Source: Nymphaea colorata
Taxonomy: Eukaryota; Streptophyta; Magnoliopsida; Nymphaeales; Nymphaeaceae
DNA length: 64,000 nucleotides
Reading direction: 5' to 3'
NCBI RefSeq assembly: GCF_008831285.2
Contig: NW_022204507.1
Span: 2,712,814 to 2,776,813, forward strand
Shown: piece after piece, positions 34,561 to 44,017 of the stretch
How the letters are laid out: each line of letters starts with the position of its first letter
Position numbering within the stretch: the first letter of the stretch is position 1
The notes under the pieces: model-generated
What the model was told of the DNA's origin: nothing
Databases searched by the model: none
The model's input: only the letters and a program-made list of their open reading frames with translations
Program-made: the position numbers and the translations under genes

Positions 34561-35280
34561 CTTACCAATGACTTCAAACATGCTTTTTCCGGTTAAGTGT
34601 TCTCACAAACTCTTATTAAGACATTATCCATATATGCAATGTAATTGCTTTAGCCAAATGGTTATCCTTTTTAAATTTCTTGTAACAATCATTTTCTTTG
34701 TCAGAAGATGCATCACCAAGGTTAACCATGTCTTTTTTCTAAAACATATTCCATTCCTGTGAATATTAAAGCCTACATAGTTCTATAGTTTCCATATATG
34801 AAACTTTGTTCCTTTCATAGCAACACCCCTGGTGGCACTTTTTAATCTTAAGCATGGCAAAATTAACAAAATAAAATATCAAATATCCCGTCTATTAAAA
34901 GAGTTTTGATCTAGCCAATTTTAATTCCAAAGTTAGATTTTCACATGAGTATGTCTCAACAAAAGTATTCTATTGTAATAAGCGAAAATAAACATTGGAC
35001 TTCGTTTGAAATTTTGAAAACCGATCCAATTGCTTTTCAATATCAATACCATATTTTTCTTCACATTGCAAAGTTAGAGAGACAAAAGAATAAAATAATG
35101 GATTTCTTTTGAAATTTTCCATTTCCAATTGTACCACCATTCAAAAAAGGAGCATCTAAGTCTTTCGGTTTCCCTTTAAATGAAAACGTAAGAACCAATT
35201 TTTCTTTTTAAAAATAAAATAAGATGCTCCCTTCTGTTAACAGAAATACCAAGAAGACTCTCAAAGTGAATTACTTGCGA
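34561..35280. other. Spacer, nothing recognised
   Basis: AT-rich DNA with no domain. It could include the LTR of the copia remnant beginning at 35629, but no partner LTR was found for comparison. Confidence 0.35.
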
Positions 35281-35472
35281 GATGAAAAGTCATGTCTCTA
35301 GAGGGATGAAAAGTCATGTCTCTTGAGAGATGAAAAGTCATGTCTCTGGAGGGATGAAAAGTCATGTCTATTGAGAAATGAAAAATCATGTCACTTAGGA
35401 AATGAAAATTCATGTCCCTTGAGAGATGAAAAGTCATGTCTGTTGAAAGATGAAAAGTCATGTCTCTTGAGA
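35281..35472. repeat. 24-bp minisatellite, eight units
   Basis: GATGAAAAGTCATGTCTCTT-GAGA units start at 35281, 35305, 35329, 35353, 35377, 35401, 35425 and 35449, exactly 24 bp apart with few substitutions. Because 24 is divisible by three, both strands stay open across the array (plus repeat DEKSCLLR; minus repeat DMTFHLSR). There is no other evidence for translation. Confidence 0.97.
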
Positions 35473-35628
35473 ATTACAGACCCCTTATGTATCTCTTCTA
35501 TGTAAAGGAACCTCTCTACCAAAGGCGTGCAAGCAAGAAATGCTAGAGCAATGGACATAGGCCTATTGGCTGAACCACTTTAAAAATTCATGTCCCTTTA
35601 ATTACTTCTTCATTTTTTATTTCTAACA

Positions 35629-35641
35629 TGGAATGAGAGCC
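35629..35641 (+). other. Degenerate primer-binding site of a copia remnant
   Basis: TGGAATGAGAGCC follows ATTTCTAACA, a plausible LTR end. It differs from the initiator-Met site TGGTATCAGAGCC at two positions and sits about 80 bp before the gag start. Confidence 0.6.
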
Positions 35642-35710
35642 GCTGGTCCTTGTTAGTGCTGCTGCTAGATCCTAAGGATTACATCTTGTGTTGGGGCCAT
35701 TCACTCTCAT

Positions 35711-36770
35711 GGCAAATCGGGAAGTATCATCAAATATAGGAGTCAACTCTGATACTTGTATGAATTTTCTTGCTTCTCCTCTTCAGTATCCAAGCAATTT
35801 ACAACATTTCCTCACCATCAAGTCAAATGTTGAAACTTATCTTATTTAGGAATCTCAATTCACCTCAAACTTTATCTCATTCGATCTTATGGGATATATT
35901 GATAGAAGCAAACCTGCTCCGCCAATATTTAGATGTGGAACAACTGAAATTAGTCCATAGTATATTGATTGGCTGAGAAAGGATCAATTACTTTTGAGTT
36001 AGATTAAGTCCTCTCTATCTGAAGTAACACATACCCAAATTATTGGTTTAAAAACCTCTCTAGAGGTTTGGACTGCTCTTAAGCAATCCTATACTGCTCA
36101 ATCTAGGGCCCGAATAACGCAGTTAAAATCACAGTTTCAAGATTTAAAAAGTGGTTGAGTTCTATGGATGTTTGTATAAACAAAGCAAAAGCTATTGCTC
36201 ATCGACTAGTCATTGCATCCAAACCTCTTGATATAGATGATCTTGTTCTTCAAATTCTTAGAGGATTACCAAGTGAATATCTTCCTTTTAAACTCTGTAT
36301 GGAAACTCGAAAGGACCCTGTCTCTTTGAATGAACTTCATGGTTTCTTCTCATACAAGAAGCCAACTGAAAATAAGATGATTCTCAAACTTTTGAATCTA
36401 TTATGCCTGCTGCGAAAATTTTCTCAAAACATGTTTACAATAAGCAAACGAACTATAGAGGTCATGGTAGAAACAACTACCAATGTAGAGGAGAGTCTGA
36501 AAAAGTGAGCACTAGGAAGGTGATCGTCTTGTGTGCCAAATAGGTGGAAAAGTTGATCATATTGCAAAGTTTAGATGGTCATATACTAACTTGCTTAAAG
36601 AGAAAGAGACAATGTCTCCTCAAGCTTATCATGCAGTTTCATCTAGTACTCTGAATCAAGACATTAGAGATGACAATCGGTATCCTAACTCCGGTGCGAC
36701 TCATCACATCACCAATAATATTCACAACTTGTTTGGAAGGATACCAAATGTTTTACAAAATTTATGAATT
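35711..36770 (+). pseudogene. Ty1/copia Gag and protease start, broken
   Basis: A start at ATGGCAAATCGGG (35710) leads into a Gag with stops. Landmarks are LKTSLEVWTALKQSYTAQS (about 36050), then in another frame KAKAIAHRLVIASKPL and ILRGLPSEYLPFKLCMETRK (about 36185-36310), typical of the UBN2 copia Gag. The zinc knuckle near 36531 reads CQIGGKVDHIAKFRW, in which the second and third cysteines are replaced by G and F. The protease site near 36690 reads YPNSGATHHIT, with Asp changed to Asn. Nothing of integrase or RT follows, so the element is truncated at about 36770. Confidence 0.85.
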
Positions 36771-37315
36771 CCATTTCATTAATCATTCCATTATAATTCT
36801 CTTGTGGTAAATAGAGGAAGCAGATCATGTGACCTGGCAAATGACATTGTTAACAAACTATTTGAGCATCCCAACTGGCAGCTGTAGGTGAAGTTTAAAG
36901 CAAAAATTGCTTGACATACATAGCAAGTTGGATTCAACCCATAAAAAGAAAAGCACAGCAACAGAAAATGAATGTTAATTGGCCAGAGTAGTGGCCGAGT
37001 TTAGACTACATCATGGTGGTGGCAATTTTGCGTTAGCCTTTGTTAAGGAGTCTTGACAGTAAATTTTTTATTTTTCCAGCCACACCAACAAAAAGCATAT
37101 CTTTATCGACGCTAAAACAAAACATCAATAAAAGCATAGAAAACTGAATAATTTCACCGAGGTTTGCTTCTTATAATAATTGCATAAGACAAAGTTATGT
37201 CGTGCACGTAAAGGAAAGAAACAATGGGGCCAAGGCTCAGATCTTTGAAGCTATGCTTTATGCTACCCTCGTATATTCATGAAGAGGGAATTTTTACTGG
37301 CATATATGTTCTTAC
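36771..37315. other. Spacer with possible terminal exon on the minus strand
   Basis: No retroelement motif. On the minus strand an acceptor-like TTTTGTTTTAG (about 37115) precedes a frame reading VDKDMLFVGVAGKIKNLLS and ending at a stop. It could be the next exon of the host-like gene at 37316-37466; this is weak. Confidence 0.25.
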
Positions 37316-37466
37316 CTCCTCATGATGCAATTCAGGATTGAACATGTCAACCCTTTTCTGGACTTTGTAGACAAAGGAGGAGGGAAGCCGTGGCTCCTCG
37401 GGTGCCTGCACCTCTAAGGCCTCCTTCCTAAGGTATTCTTTTAGCAGTTCCGGCATCTTATGGCAC
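37316..37466 (-). pseudogene. Host-like exon interrupted by a copia insertion
   Basis: The minus strand is open and coding-like, with segments KMPELLKEYLRKEALEVQ and PSSFVYKVQKRVDMFNPELHH, and ends in GAG followed by a GTAAGAAC donor at 37315-37311. The exon is cut at 37466/37467 by the 5' LTR of the copia element. The family is not recognised. The biased charge, splice donor and lack of retroelement motifs suggest a fragment of an ordinary plant gene. Continuation beyond the element (after 42764) is not convincing. Confidence 0.4.
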
Positions 37467-37999
37467 TATTAAAGACAATAGAGGCTCCATCAAAGGACTC
37501 AAGAAGGAAACTCCAGCTTGCCATGACAATGGAAACAAAAATGATTGTAATGGTTACAAAATGAAGGAGTAAATCAGAGGACTCGCAAAGGAAATTCCAG
37601 CTAGCCCATAACGATGGGAACAGTAACAATTGTAATCATTACAATACCAAGAAGGAAAAATCATCTGGCCAACTGTATGAAGACAGTAGTATAAAGACAA
37701 TGGCTGGCTAGGCAGTCACTAACAAAATTACAAGAGATGAAGATGCAGTTGTCCAACAGAGAGGTGCAACAACTAAACAGGGAAATAACAACTGTAAATT
37801 AGATATTGTTTCCTCTATAAAGATCGATATAAATCCTGTAAATCAGGAAATGATGATGCCTGCAATTCTATTATAAAAGAAGAAAGAACCAGACCTATCA
37901 TCACTGAGAACAATAGCTGCCTTTGTGGACGTAGGTGTGAGTTTACACCAAACCACGTTAAAATTAGGCATTCCTTCCTTGAATTTCTGCTTTTCTTCA
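37467..37999 (+). repeat. 5' LTR of the copia element
   Basis: 533 bp, ending CTTTTCTTCA directly before the primer site. It is nearly collinear with 42231-42764; shared words include TAAAGACAATAGAGG, GATTGTAATGGTTACAAAAT and AAATCCTGTAAATCAGGAAATG. It contains imperfect internal repeats of CGCAAAGGAAA(C/T)TCCAGC near 37500 and 37574. The expected terminal TG is changed. Confidence 0.93.
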
Positions 38000-38012
38000 T
38001 GGTATTAGAGCA
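38000..38012 (+). other. Primer-binding site (initiator Met tRNA)
   Basis: TGGTATTAGAGCA immediately follows the 5' LTR, one difference from TGGTATCAGAGCA. Confidence 0.9.
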
Positions 38013-38022
38013 GAACAACCAT

Positions 38023-38985
38023 ATGGCACAAAGCAATTCTTCTTCAAGCATAGTGTCTGCCCCAAGCAAATATCCTTACCCATACAATCTGAACATTGCC
38101 AATTCCATGTCAATCAAGCTCAACCAAAACAATTTTGTACTATGGCGAACGCAGATGACGGAGCTCATAGAAAGCCCAGATATGACTGGTTTTCTAGATG
38201 GAGAATATCAGCCACCTACAAAGTTCCTCACCACCTCTGATGGAAGTACAGTCACGGAACTGAATCCTAACTATCTCACCTAGTGGAAGTCATATCGACT
38301 TCTTAGAGGATGGATCACTGGGACTCTTGCTGAGGAAATCTTTGGCATTATCATTGGACAACAAACTGCCATGGAGGTATGGACCACCCTAACTCAGCAT
38401 TTTGCTAACAAGTCCAAGGAAAGAGAAATGTTTCTTATGCAAAAACTTCAAATGCATAAGAAAGGAAACTCGTCTATTGATGAATATATCTGCAGCTTTA
38501 AGAAAAATTATGATGAGCTCACTGCCATTGGAAAGCTTATTTCAGACAAATCCAAGGTTTTTTGGCTTCTCACCAGCCTCGAAAAAGATTATGAATCTTT
38601 CTGAACAACCTTACAACCATATGGAAACCACCAGCACCCTCATATCTTGAGGTAGTCACTCTTCTTCAGAATCATGAAACCATGAGGACATTAGAAGAAG
38701 ACTCTCCCAGCACCCACGTTGCATTTATCAGTCACCATCAACCAAATCAGAGAAACAGGAGAGGCAAAAATCAAAACAACTTCAATTCTAAAGGACGTGG
38801 TTTTATGCAAGCTAGTCAAGGTGGCTCATGGAATTCAGACAACAAAAACAAAGACAACAACCATAACCAATCAGCCTAGGAAAAGGGTGTAATATGCCAA
38901 ATATGCAGCAAGAGGAACCATAGCGCTATCAACTGCTGGCATAGGTTCAACCAGGCGTTTCAATCATAGAAGGTTCCACAAGCTC
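38023..38985 (+). pseudogene. Copia Gag, broken
   Basis: The likely start MAQSNSSSS is at 38023. The UBN2-type Gag core carries NSMSIKLNQNNFVLWRTQM, a TAG stop at 38281-38283, then EVWTTLTQHFANKSKER, KKGNSSIDEYICSFKKNYDE and LISDKSKVFWLLTSLEKDYE. A TGA follows near 38602, then a frame change to SYLEVVTLLQNHETMRTLEE-like sequence. A basic/asparagine-rich linker leads to an intact CCHC zinc knuckle CQICSKRNHSAINC at 38895-38936. Confidence 0.93.
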
Positions 38986-39420
38986 TAGCCACCATGAAAG
39001 TTTCTGTTAGTCAAGATCAACAATGGTTTCCCGACGCCGGTGCATCGGCTCATGTGACCTCCAATGCAGGTAATCTCAGTTCCCTATCACCATATTATGG
39101 GACCGATAAAATGATGGTTGGAAATGGAGAAAAAATTGATATTACTCACATAGGCAGGCCACTATAGCTAATGGGCAAGAAAAACTTGTTCTTGATAATG
39201 TTCTAGTCATTCCAAAGATCAATAAAAACCTTATCTCTGTCAGTCAATTAACGTCATATTTTCCTTATATTTTTGAATTTTCAACTAACGAATTTGCTGT
39301 GAAGGAAAAGACGACCAACAAGGTGGTAATTACGGGGAAGAGGCCTGATAAACTCTATGCAGTTAAAACTAAGGAAGAAGGCAGTACAGATTTCATGAAG
39401 TATATTTCTCTACAAGATTT
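38986..39420 (+). pseudogene. Copia protease region, broken
   Basis: QQWFPDAGASAHVTSN, with the catalytic Asp at 39032, keeps the D-x-G-A motif. MVGNGEKIDITHIG follows, then a stop (TAG near 39166) and frameshifts in the part usually reading as VLVIPKINKNLISVSQL. The active-site motif survives but the frame does not. Confidence 0.88.
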
Positions 39421-40135
39421 CAAGCAGCAAATAAAGAAATATGGCACCAACATCTAGGCCATATTCATCGTGAGGTAGTAAATTTTCCTGCAAATAAAAA
39501 TGCTATTCATGTGACAGGCTCTAGCTCTTTAAACAGTGTATGCTGTAGTTGTCAAATGGCAAAAATGTGCCATCTTCCTTTCTTACCAGTGGATGAGCAT
39601 TGTGATAATTTTCTTGACAAAGTCGACTGCGATCTATGGGGATGAGCCCCAGTTATTTCAGTTGCTAAATTCTGATTTTATGTTGTCTTTATTGATGAAG
39701 CCACCCGATTCACTCGGTTCTATCCCTTGCGCTATAAATCAGTTATACCACGTATTTACGATTTATCATAAATATGTTGAAAATCAGTTTGATAAGAAAA
39801 TCAAGAAGTTTCAAACAGATGAAGGGGGTGAATTCAATAGTCTTAAACTTGCAACATATTTACAAGAAAATGGTATACATCATCACAAAGGCTATCCTAA
39901 GACACCACCATAAAATGGAATGGCAGAAAGGTGCCATAGAACCATTGTCGAACTTGGGTTGGCAATGATGTTTAATGCAAATATACCAGCTCGGTACCGG
40001 GTTGAAACTTTTTCCACTGCAGTTTGGCTTATTAATAGACTGTCCACTCCAACGTTGAAGAAGGAATCTCCTTTTGAACTGGTTTTTGGAAAAAAGCGCA
40101 TCTTAGTCTTGTTTTCGAACATTTGGAACTAGATG
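39421..40135 (+). pseudogene. Copia integrase, broken
   Basis: The zinc-binding (GAG_pre-integrase) part is seen as HLGHIHREVVNF and NSVCCSCQMAKMCHLPF (39450-39580). Catalytic core segments are DCDLWG (about 39632), FYVVFIDEATRFTRFYPL-like (about 39680), FQTDEGGEFNSLKLATYL (39810-39865) and NGMAERCHRTIVELGLAMMF (39914-39975), so all three acidic positions can still be placed. A TAA at 39911-39913 replaces the usual glutamine before NGMAER. Another frame change occurs near 39640. The tail SPFELVFGKK closes the region. Confidence 0.92.
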
Positions 40136-40658
40136 CTTTCCATATCTAAGAGATTACGCTCTCAACAAACTTGAAGCAAGATCTTTACCATGTGTATTTT
40201 TGGGACACAGTAATACACACAAGGGATACAAATGTTTATATCCACCTATAGGAAAAATATATATATCCCAACACGTTGTCTTTGATGAAAGTGTCTTTCC
40301 CTTTAAACAGCCTGGAGCATGTTTTTCTTCTACATCATCTTGCAAAAACGGAGCAACATACAGTCATTGGATGGCGTTAGATCATTGTCAGATCTTTCCC
40401 AAGATGATTCATGCCAAGTGATCAATCATCGTCATCTCTTGCACAATGGATCCTTAGACAATCGTTCAGTTCAGGAGGCACATGGAGGAGACAACAACAT
40501 TTCAGCACATGAAACACTTGGTAGTGATGATGATCTACATGGTCAACAGCCATCTGCCCTCACCAGCCAATAGTGATCTGTGCTCACCAGCCAATGAGGC
40601 ACAAAGTCAACAGCCTGAAGGGAGATAGTCGATCCAAGGAAGTTCCAATATTCACTCC
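40136..40658 (+). pseudogene. Copia integrase C-terminal/linker, degraded
   Basis: In shifted frames, LEARSLPCVFLG-like and KGYKCLYPPIGKIYISQHVVFDE (40216-40290) match the conserved copia segment after integrase, followed by VFPFKQPG. A glutamine/serine-rich linker runs to the RT start. Confidence 0.85.
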
Positions 40659-41450
40659 ATGGTAACTCGGGCTAAGGCTGGTATCATAAAACGAAATCCT
40701 AAGTATTTTTTGGCATTAACGGTACCACTTGTACCAAAAACTGTTAAGCAGGCTCTTAAGGATCCCGGTTGGGTAGCTGCCATGAAGGAAGAGCTACGTG
40801 CTTTGGAACAATGCCACACTTGGATGCTGGTACCATGCCAACCAGGTATGAATATTGTCTCAACTCGTTGGGTTTTTAAAACCAAACTGAAGAGCAATGG
40901 AACGGTCAAGCACCTCAAAGCTAGACTTGTTGCTTGTGGGTTCGACCAAGTTCCTGGTGTTGATTTCTTAGAAACATTCTCACCTGTTATAAAACCAGCA
41001 ACTATTAGAATTGTGCTAACTCTTGCTCCCTCTCATAATTGGGATATTCGACAAATGGATGTAAAAAATGCCTTCTTATATGGTGATTTGGACCAAACTA
41101 TGTTTATTGAACAACCATCGGGTTTTATTGACAACCAAAACCGAAGTTATGTATGCCAGCGACATAAAGCTCAGTATGGTTTACGTCAAGCTCCAAGAGC
41201 ATGGTATGATTGGTTTGGCACCTACCATCTATCAAAAGGCTTTTTCTCCAACATTTCTGATCCCTTGTTATTCATCTACAAAGATGGACGTGGTATCATC
41301 CTTCTGCTACTATATGTCGATGATATAATCCTAACAGGCAGCCATCCTATGCTTCTTCAAGAATTCATTCGGGATATTCGGGATATCTTCATCACTTCCT
41401 TGGACTTAAGTTTTCAGATGGGCTCTTTCCAAACCAAAAGCTGCCTATAG
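40659..41450 (+). pseudogene. Copia reverse transcriptase (RVT_2), open frame
   Basis: An uninterrupted 263-codon frame covers most of RVT_2: WVAAMKEELRALEQCHTW, RWVFKTKLKSNGTVKHLKAR, LVACGFDQVPGVDFLETFSPV, RQMDVKNAFLYGDLDQ, QYGLRQAPRAWYDWF and LLLLYVDDIILTGS. The catalytic Y-V-D-D is at 41313-41324. The frame ends at a TAG after 41450, in the connection toward RNase H. The enzyme core thus looks intact in sequence, although the rest of the polyprotein is broken. The starting Met is internal to the original polyprotein. Confidence 0.95.
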
Positions 41451-42220
41451 CCTGCTAGAAAGAAACACCAGGACATCATGAAAACCAGCTGTTACACCCT
41501 TGATTTAAAATTACAAAAATCTGGTTGATGACACACCTTTTTCAGATCCAACACTTTTTTGAAGTCTGGTTGGAGGTCTACAATACCTCACTTTCACACA
41601 GCCATACATTTCTTTCTCTGTCAACTTCATTAGTCAATATATGCAAATGCCCATGGTCAGTCACTAATAGCTAGTTAAAAGACTACTTTGATACATTAGT
41701 GGCTCCATTGATATTGGATTTCATCTCTATCCTCAGGAGCAACTCCAACTTCATGCCTTCTCTGACTCCGACTGGGTGGACTGTCAAACATCACGTCGCT
41801 CAAATACAAGTTCTGTTATGTTTCTTGGCACTAATCCTATATCGTGGACAGAAAAGAAGCAACCGACAGTGGCCAGATCTACCACCAAGGTTGAGTATCG
41901 GTCAATGGCCTCTGCTGCTGCTGAATTAACTTGAATCACATACATCCTTAAAGACATCAGACTTTATCTCCCATAGCCGCCAATTCGCTATTGTAACAAC
42001 ATGTCCGCACTTTAAGTGTCTATCAAACCAGTTTTTCATTATCAAATGTAGCATGTTGAATTAGATAATCATTTTATAAGGGAAAAGGTTGTGCTCGGTC
42101 TTCTTACAACTCAATTTGTTCCACAAACTCCACAGGTGGCGGACATTTTAACCAAAGCCCTTTCCAGGTCTACCTTCGAATTTTTAAGAAGCAAACTAGC
42201 GCTTTCCATACTGCAGCGTA
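41451..42220 (+). pseudogene. Copia RNase H, broken
   Basis: Three frames carry successive pieces: QLHAFSDSDWVD-like (about 41745), FLGTNPISWTEKK-like (about 41822), RSTTKVEYRSMASAAAELT-like (about 41880), VELDNHFIREKVVLG (about 42056) and VADILTKALSRSTFEFLRSK (42135-42195). These are the standard blocks of copia RNase H and its C-terminal tail, with at least three frame changes. Confidence 0.9.
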
Positions 42221-42230
42221 GTTTGAGGGA

Positions 42231-42764
42231 GGCTAAAGACAATAGAGGCACCATCAAAGGACTCGAGAAGGAAACACCAGCCAGCCATGATGATGGAAAC
42301 ATAAAAGATTGTAATGGTTACAAAATCAAGGAGGAAATCAGAGGGATCGCAAAGGAAACTCCAGCCAGCCATAACGATGGAAACCATAACAATCGTAATC
42401 GTTACAATACCAAGAAGGAAACATCATCCTGACAACCGTATGAAGACAGTAATACAAAGACAATGGCTGGCCAGGCAGTCACTAACAGAATTACAAGAGA
42501 CAAAGATGGAGTTGTCAAACGGAGAGGCGCAACAACTAAACAAGGAAATAACAACTGTAAATTAGACATTGTTTCCTCCTGTAAAGATCGATATAAATCC
42601 TGTAAATCAGGAAATGATGATGCATGTAATTCTATTATAAACAGAAGAAAGGTCCAGGCCTATCATCACTAAGAACAATTGCTGCCTTTGTGGACATAGA
42701 TGTGAGTTTACACAAAACCACATTAAAATTAGGCATTCTTGCCTTAAATCTCTGCTTTTCTTCA
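42231..42764 (+). repeat. 3' LTR of the copia element
   Basis: 534 bp repeat of the 5' LTR, preceded by GTTTGAGGGAGG. It ends CTTTTCTTCA at 42764. Scattered substitutions and small indels separate it from the 5' copy. Confidence 0.93.
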
Positions 42765-44017
42765 ATTATCTGGAAGCATTGGCTGAGGCTGCGCACATTA
42801 TATGTTTAATTTCCTCATAGCTATATTTGTATTTATGTATTAGTGCCTGCTAATTAAAGGTCTAAAATTTAAAGTATTATTGACTCTAAGCCAACAATTT
42901 TCTGGCTTGCCACTGTCCGAAATATAGAATAAACCACTTGAGCGATGGATCACCTTCTTTGCACGGCAATTTTATTTCCATCGTGGAGAGGAAGAGAATT
43001 TGTAATAGAAGGCATTCACATGGCAAATGCTGCGACGACAAAATTGGCAGGACTTCTTCCATAGAGTGAAAATATTAAAAGAGAATCTTGTTCTCAGGTC
43101 GTATGAATGGGTGCATCTCCTGAGTTTTCATTTTGCGTTGTCTCTTGGCAGCAAAATTGTTTGGTCCTGCCAATTCGATCTACTGCTCGCCACTACCAAT
43201 TAATGGCATTTCACAAAAACATACATCTACCAAGAGGAGGTAAATTCATGGAGCACGTTTTCTCAGCATCATCAAAAGAAGCATGGTAAATTTCCCACGT
43301 TTGGCTTCTCCCACCAGCTCAATGATTTGCTTTTATTTTCTTTTGACTAATTAGACACCTGGAGTTTAAATTATAGGATATGAATTGATTTTCTTTGACT
43401 TGATCGCATCAGGGCCATTTTGCATTTTTTAAATAGTTCCTCACGGATTACCCAACTTTGCTTTCTTCGACGTGCACAAAAAGATGTAGAGATGCCTCCT
43501 GCTTCATTTCTATAAATAGAGAGAGACAGAGAAAGAGTCAATTAGTTAGTTTTTCAAGCATTAGAGATCCAATATCTGAAACCATATGACTAAGAATACG
43601 TGTGGCAACCATCGATATTTTTATACCTTGGTGTTTTCATTTACTTTGGCGAAATGGTTTCCAGTTCTTCACCAAAGTATCGTGTTTGTCTGGCACAAGG
43701 TATACAGCATAAGGAAGTGATAGAAACCACTGAAAGTATCATGACCAATTCTTAATTTATAAACATATTGCTATCATCTCCGATGCAAGGCTGCAGGGAG
43801 AGAGGGCTCCCTTCTATTTTCAAATGAAAACCTGGCGGGGATATGGGACCCCCTCCCATTTTATTGAAAGAAAATAGAACTATAAAACACGAACAAACAA
43901 GCACCCCAAGCCTAGCCTCGAAGAAGCCTACAAAGAAGGCGTTGGGTTTGAAACAAACAAACGAACTCAGTGATGAGACTCCCAAATCTTGACCATACTA
44001 TTTCGTAAGCACTCTTG
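42765..44017. other. Intergenic DNA with a promoter-like site
   Basis: TTCTATAAATAGAGAGAGACAG at about 43508 is a good plant TATA context. The first downstream ATG (43586) opens only a 44-codon frame (MTKNTCGNHRYFY...) with no recognised family. A minus-strand frame at 43752-43985 is also unrecognised. AAATTGGCAGGAC (about 43039) and GTCCTGCCAATT (about 43165) form a short inverted pair. Confidence 0.3.

Larger units (their letters stand above)
37467..42764 (+). mobile_element. Ty1/copia element with both LTRs
   Basis: LTRs 37467-37999 and 42231-42764 flank gag, protease, integrase, RT and RNase H in copia order. The primer-binding site starts at 38000 and the polypurine tract GTTTGAGGGAGG lies at 42221-42232. 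The Gag style (FVLWRTQM, NPNYLTxWKS) resembles the Ale/Retrofit lineage, tentatively. At about 5.3 kb the length is normal for copia. Several stops and frameshifts make it non-autonomous, though RT is uninterrupted. No 5-bp target duplication is visible (GGCAC on the left, ATTAT on the right). Confidence 0.95.

Noticed and set aside
35281-35472. Repetitive protein gene (8-residue repeats)
   Set aside because: Open in both directions only because the unit is 24 bp; no start, promoter or family supports translation.
43586-43720. 44-codon frame after a good TATA box
   Set aside because: Too short, no homology recognised; recorded only as part of the spacer entry.
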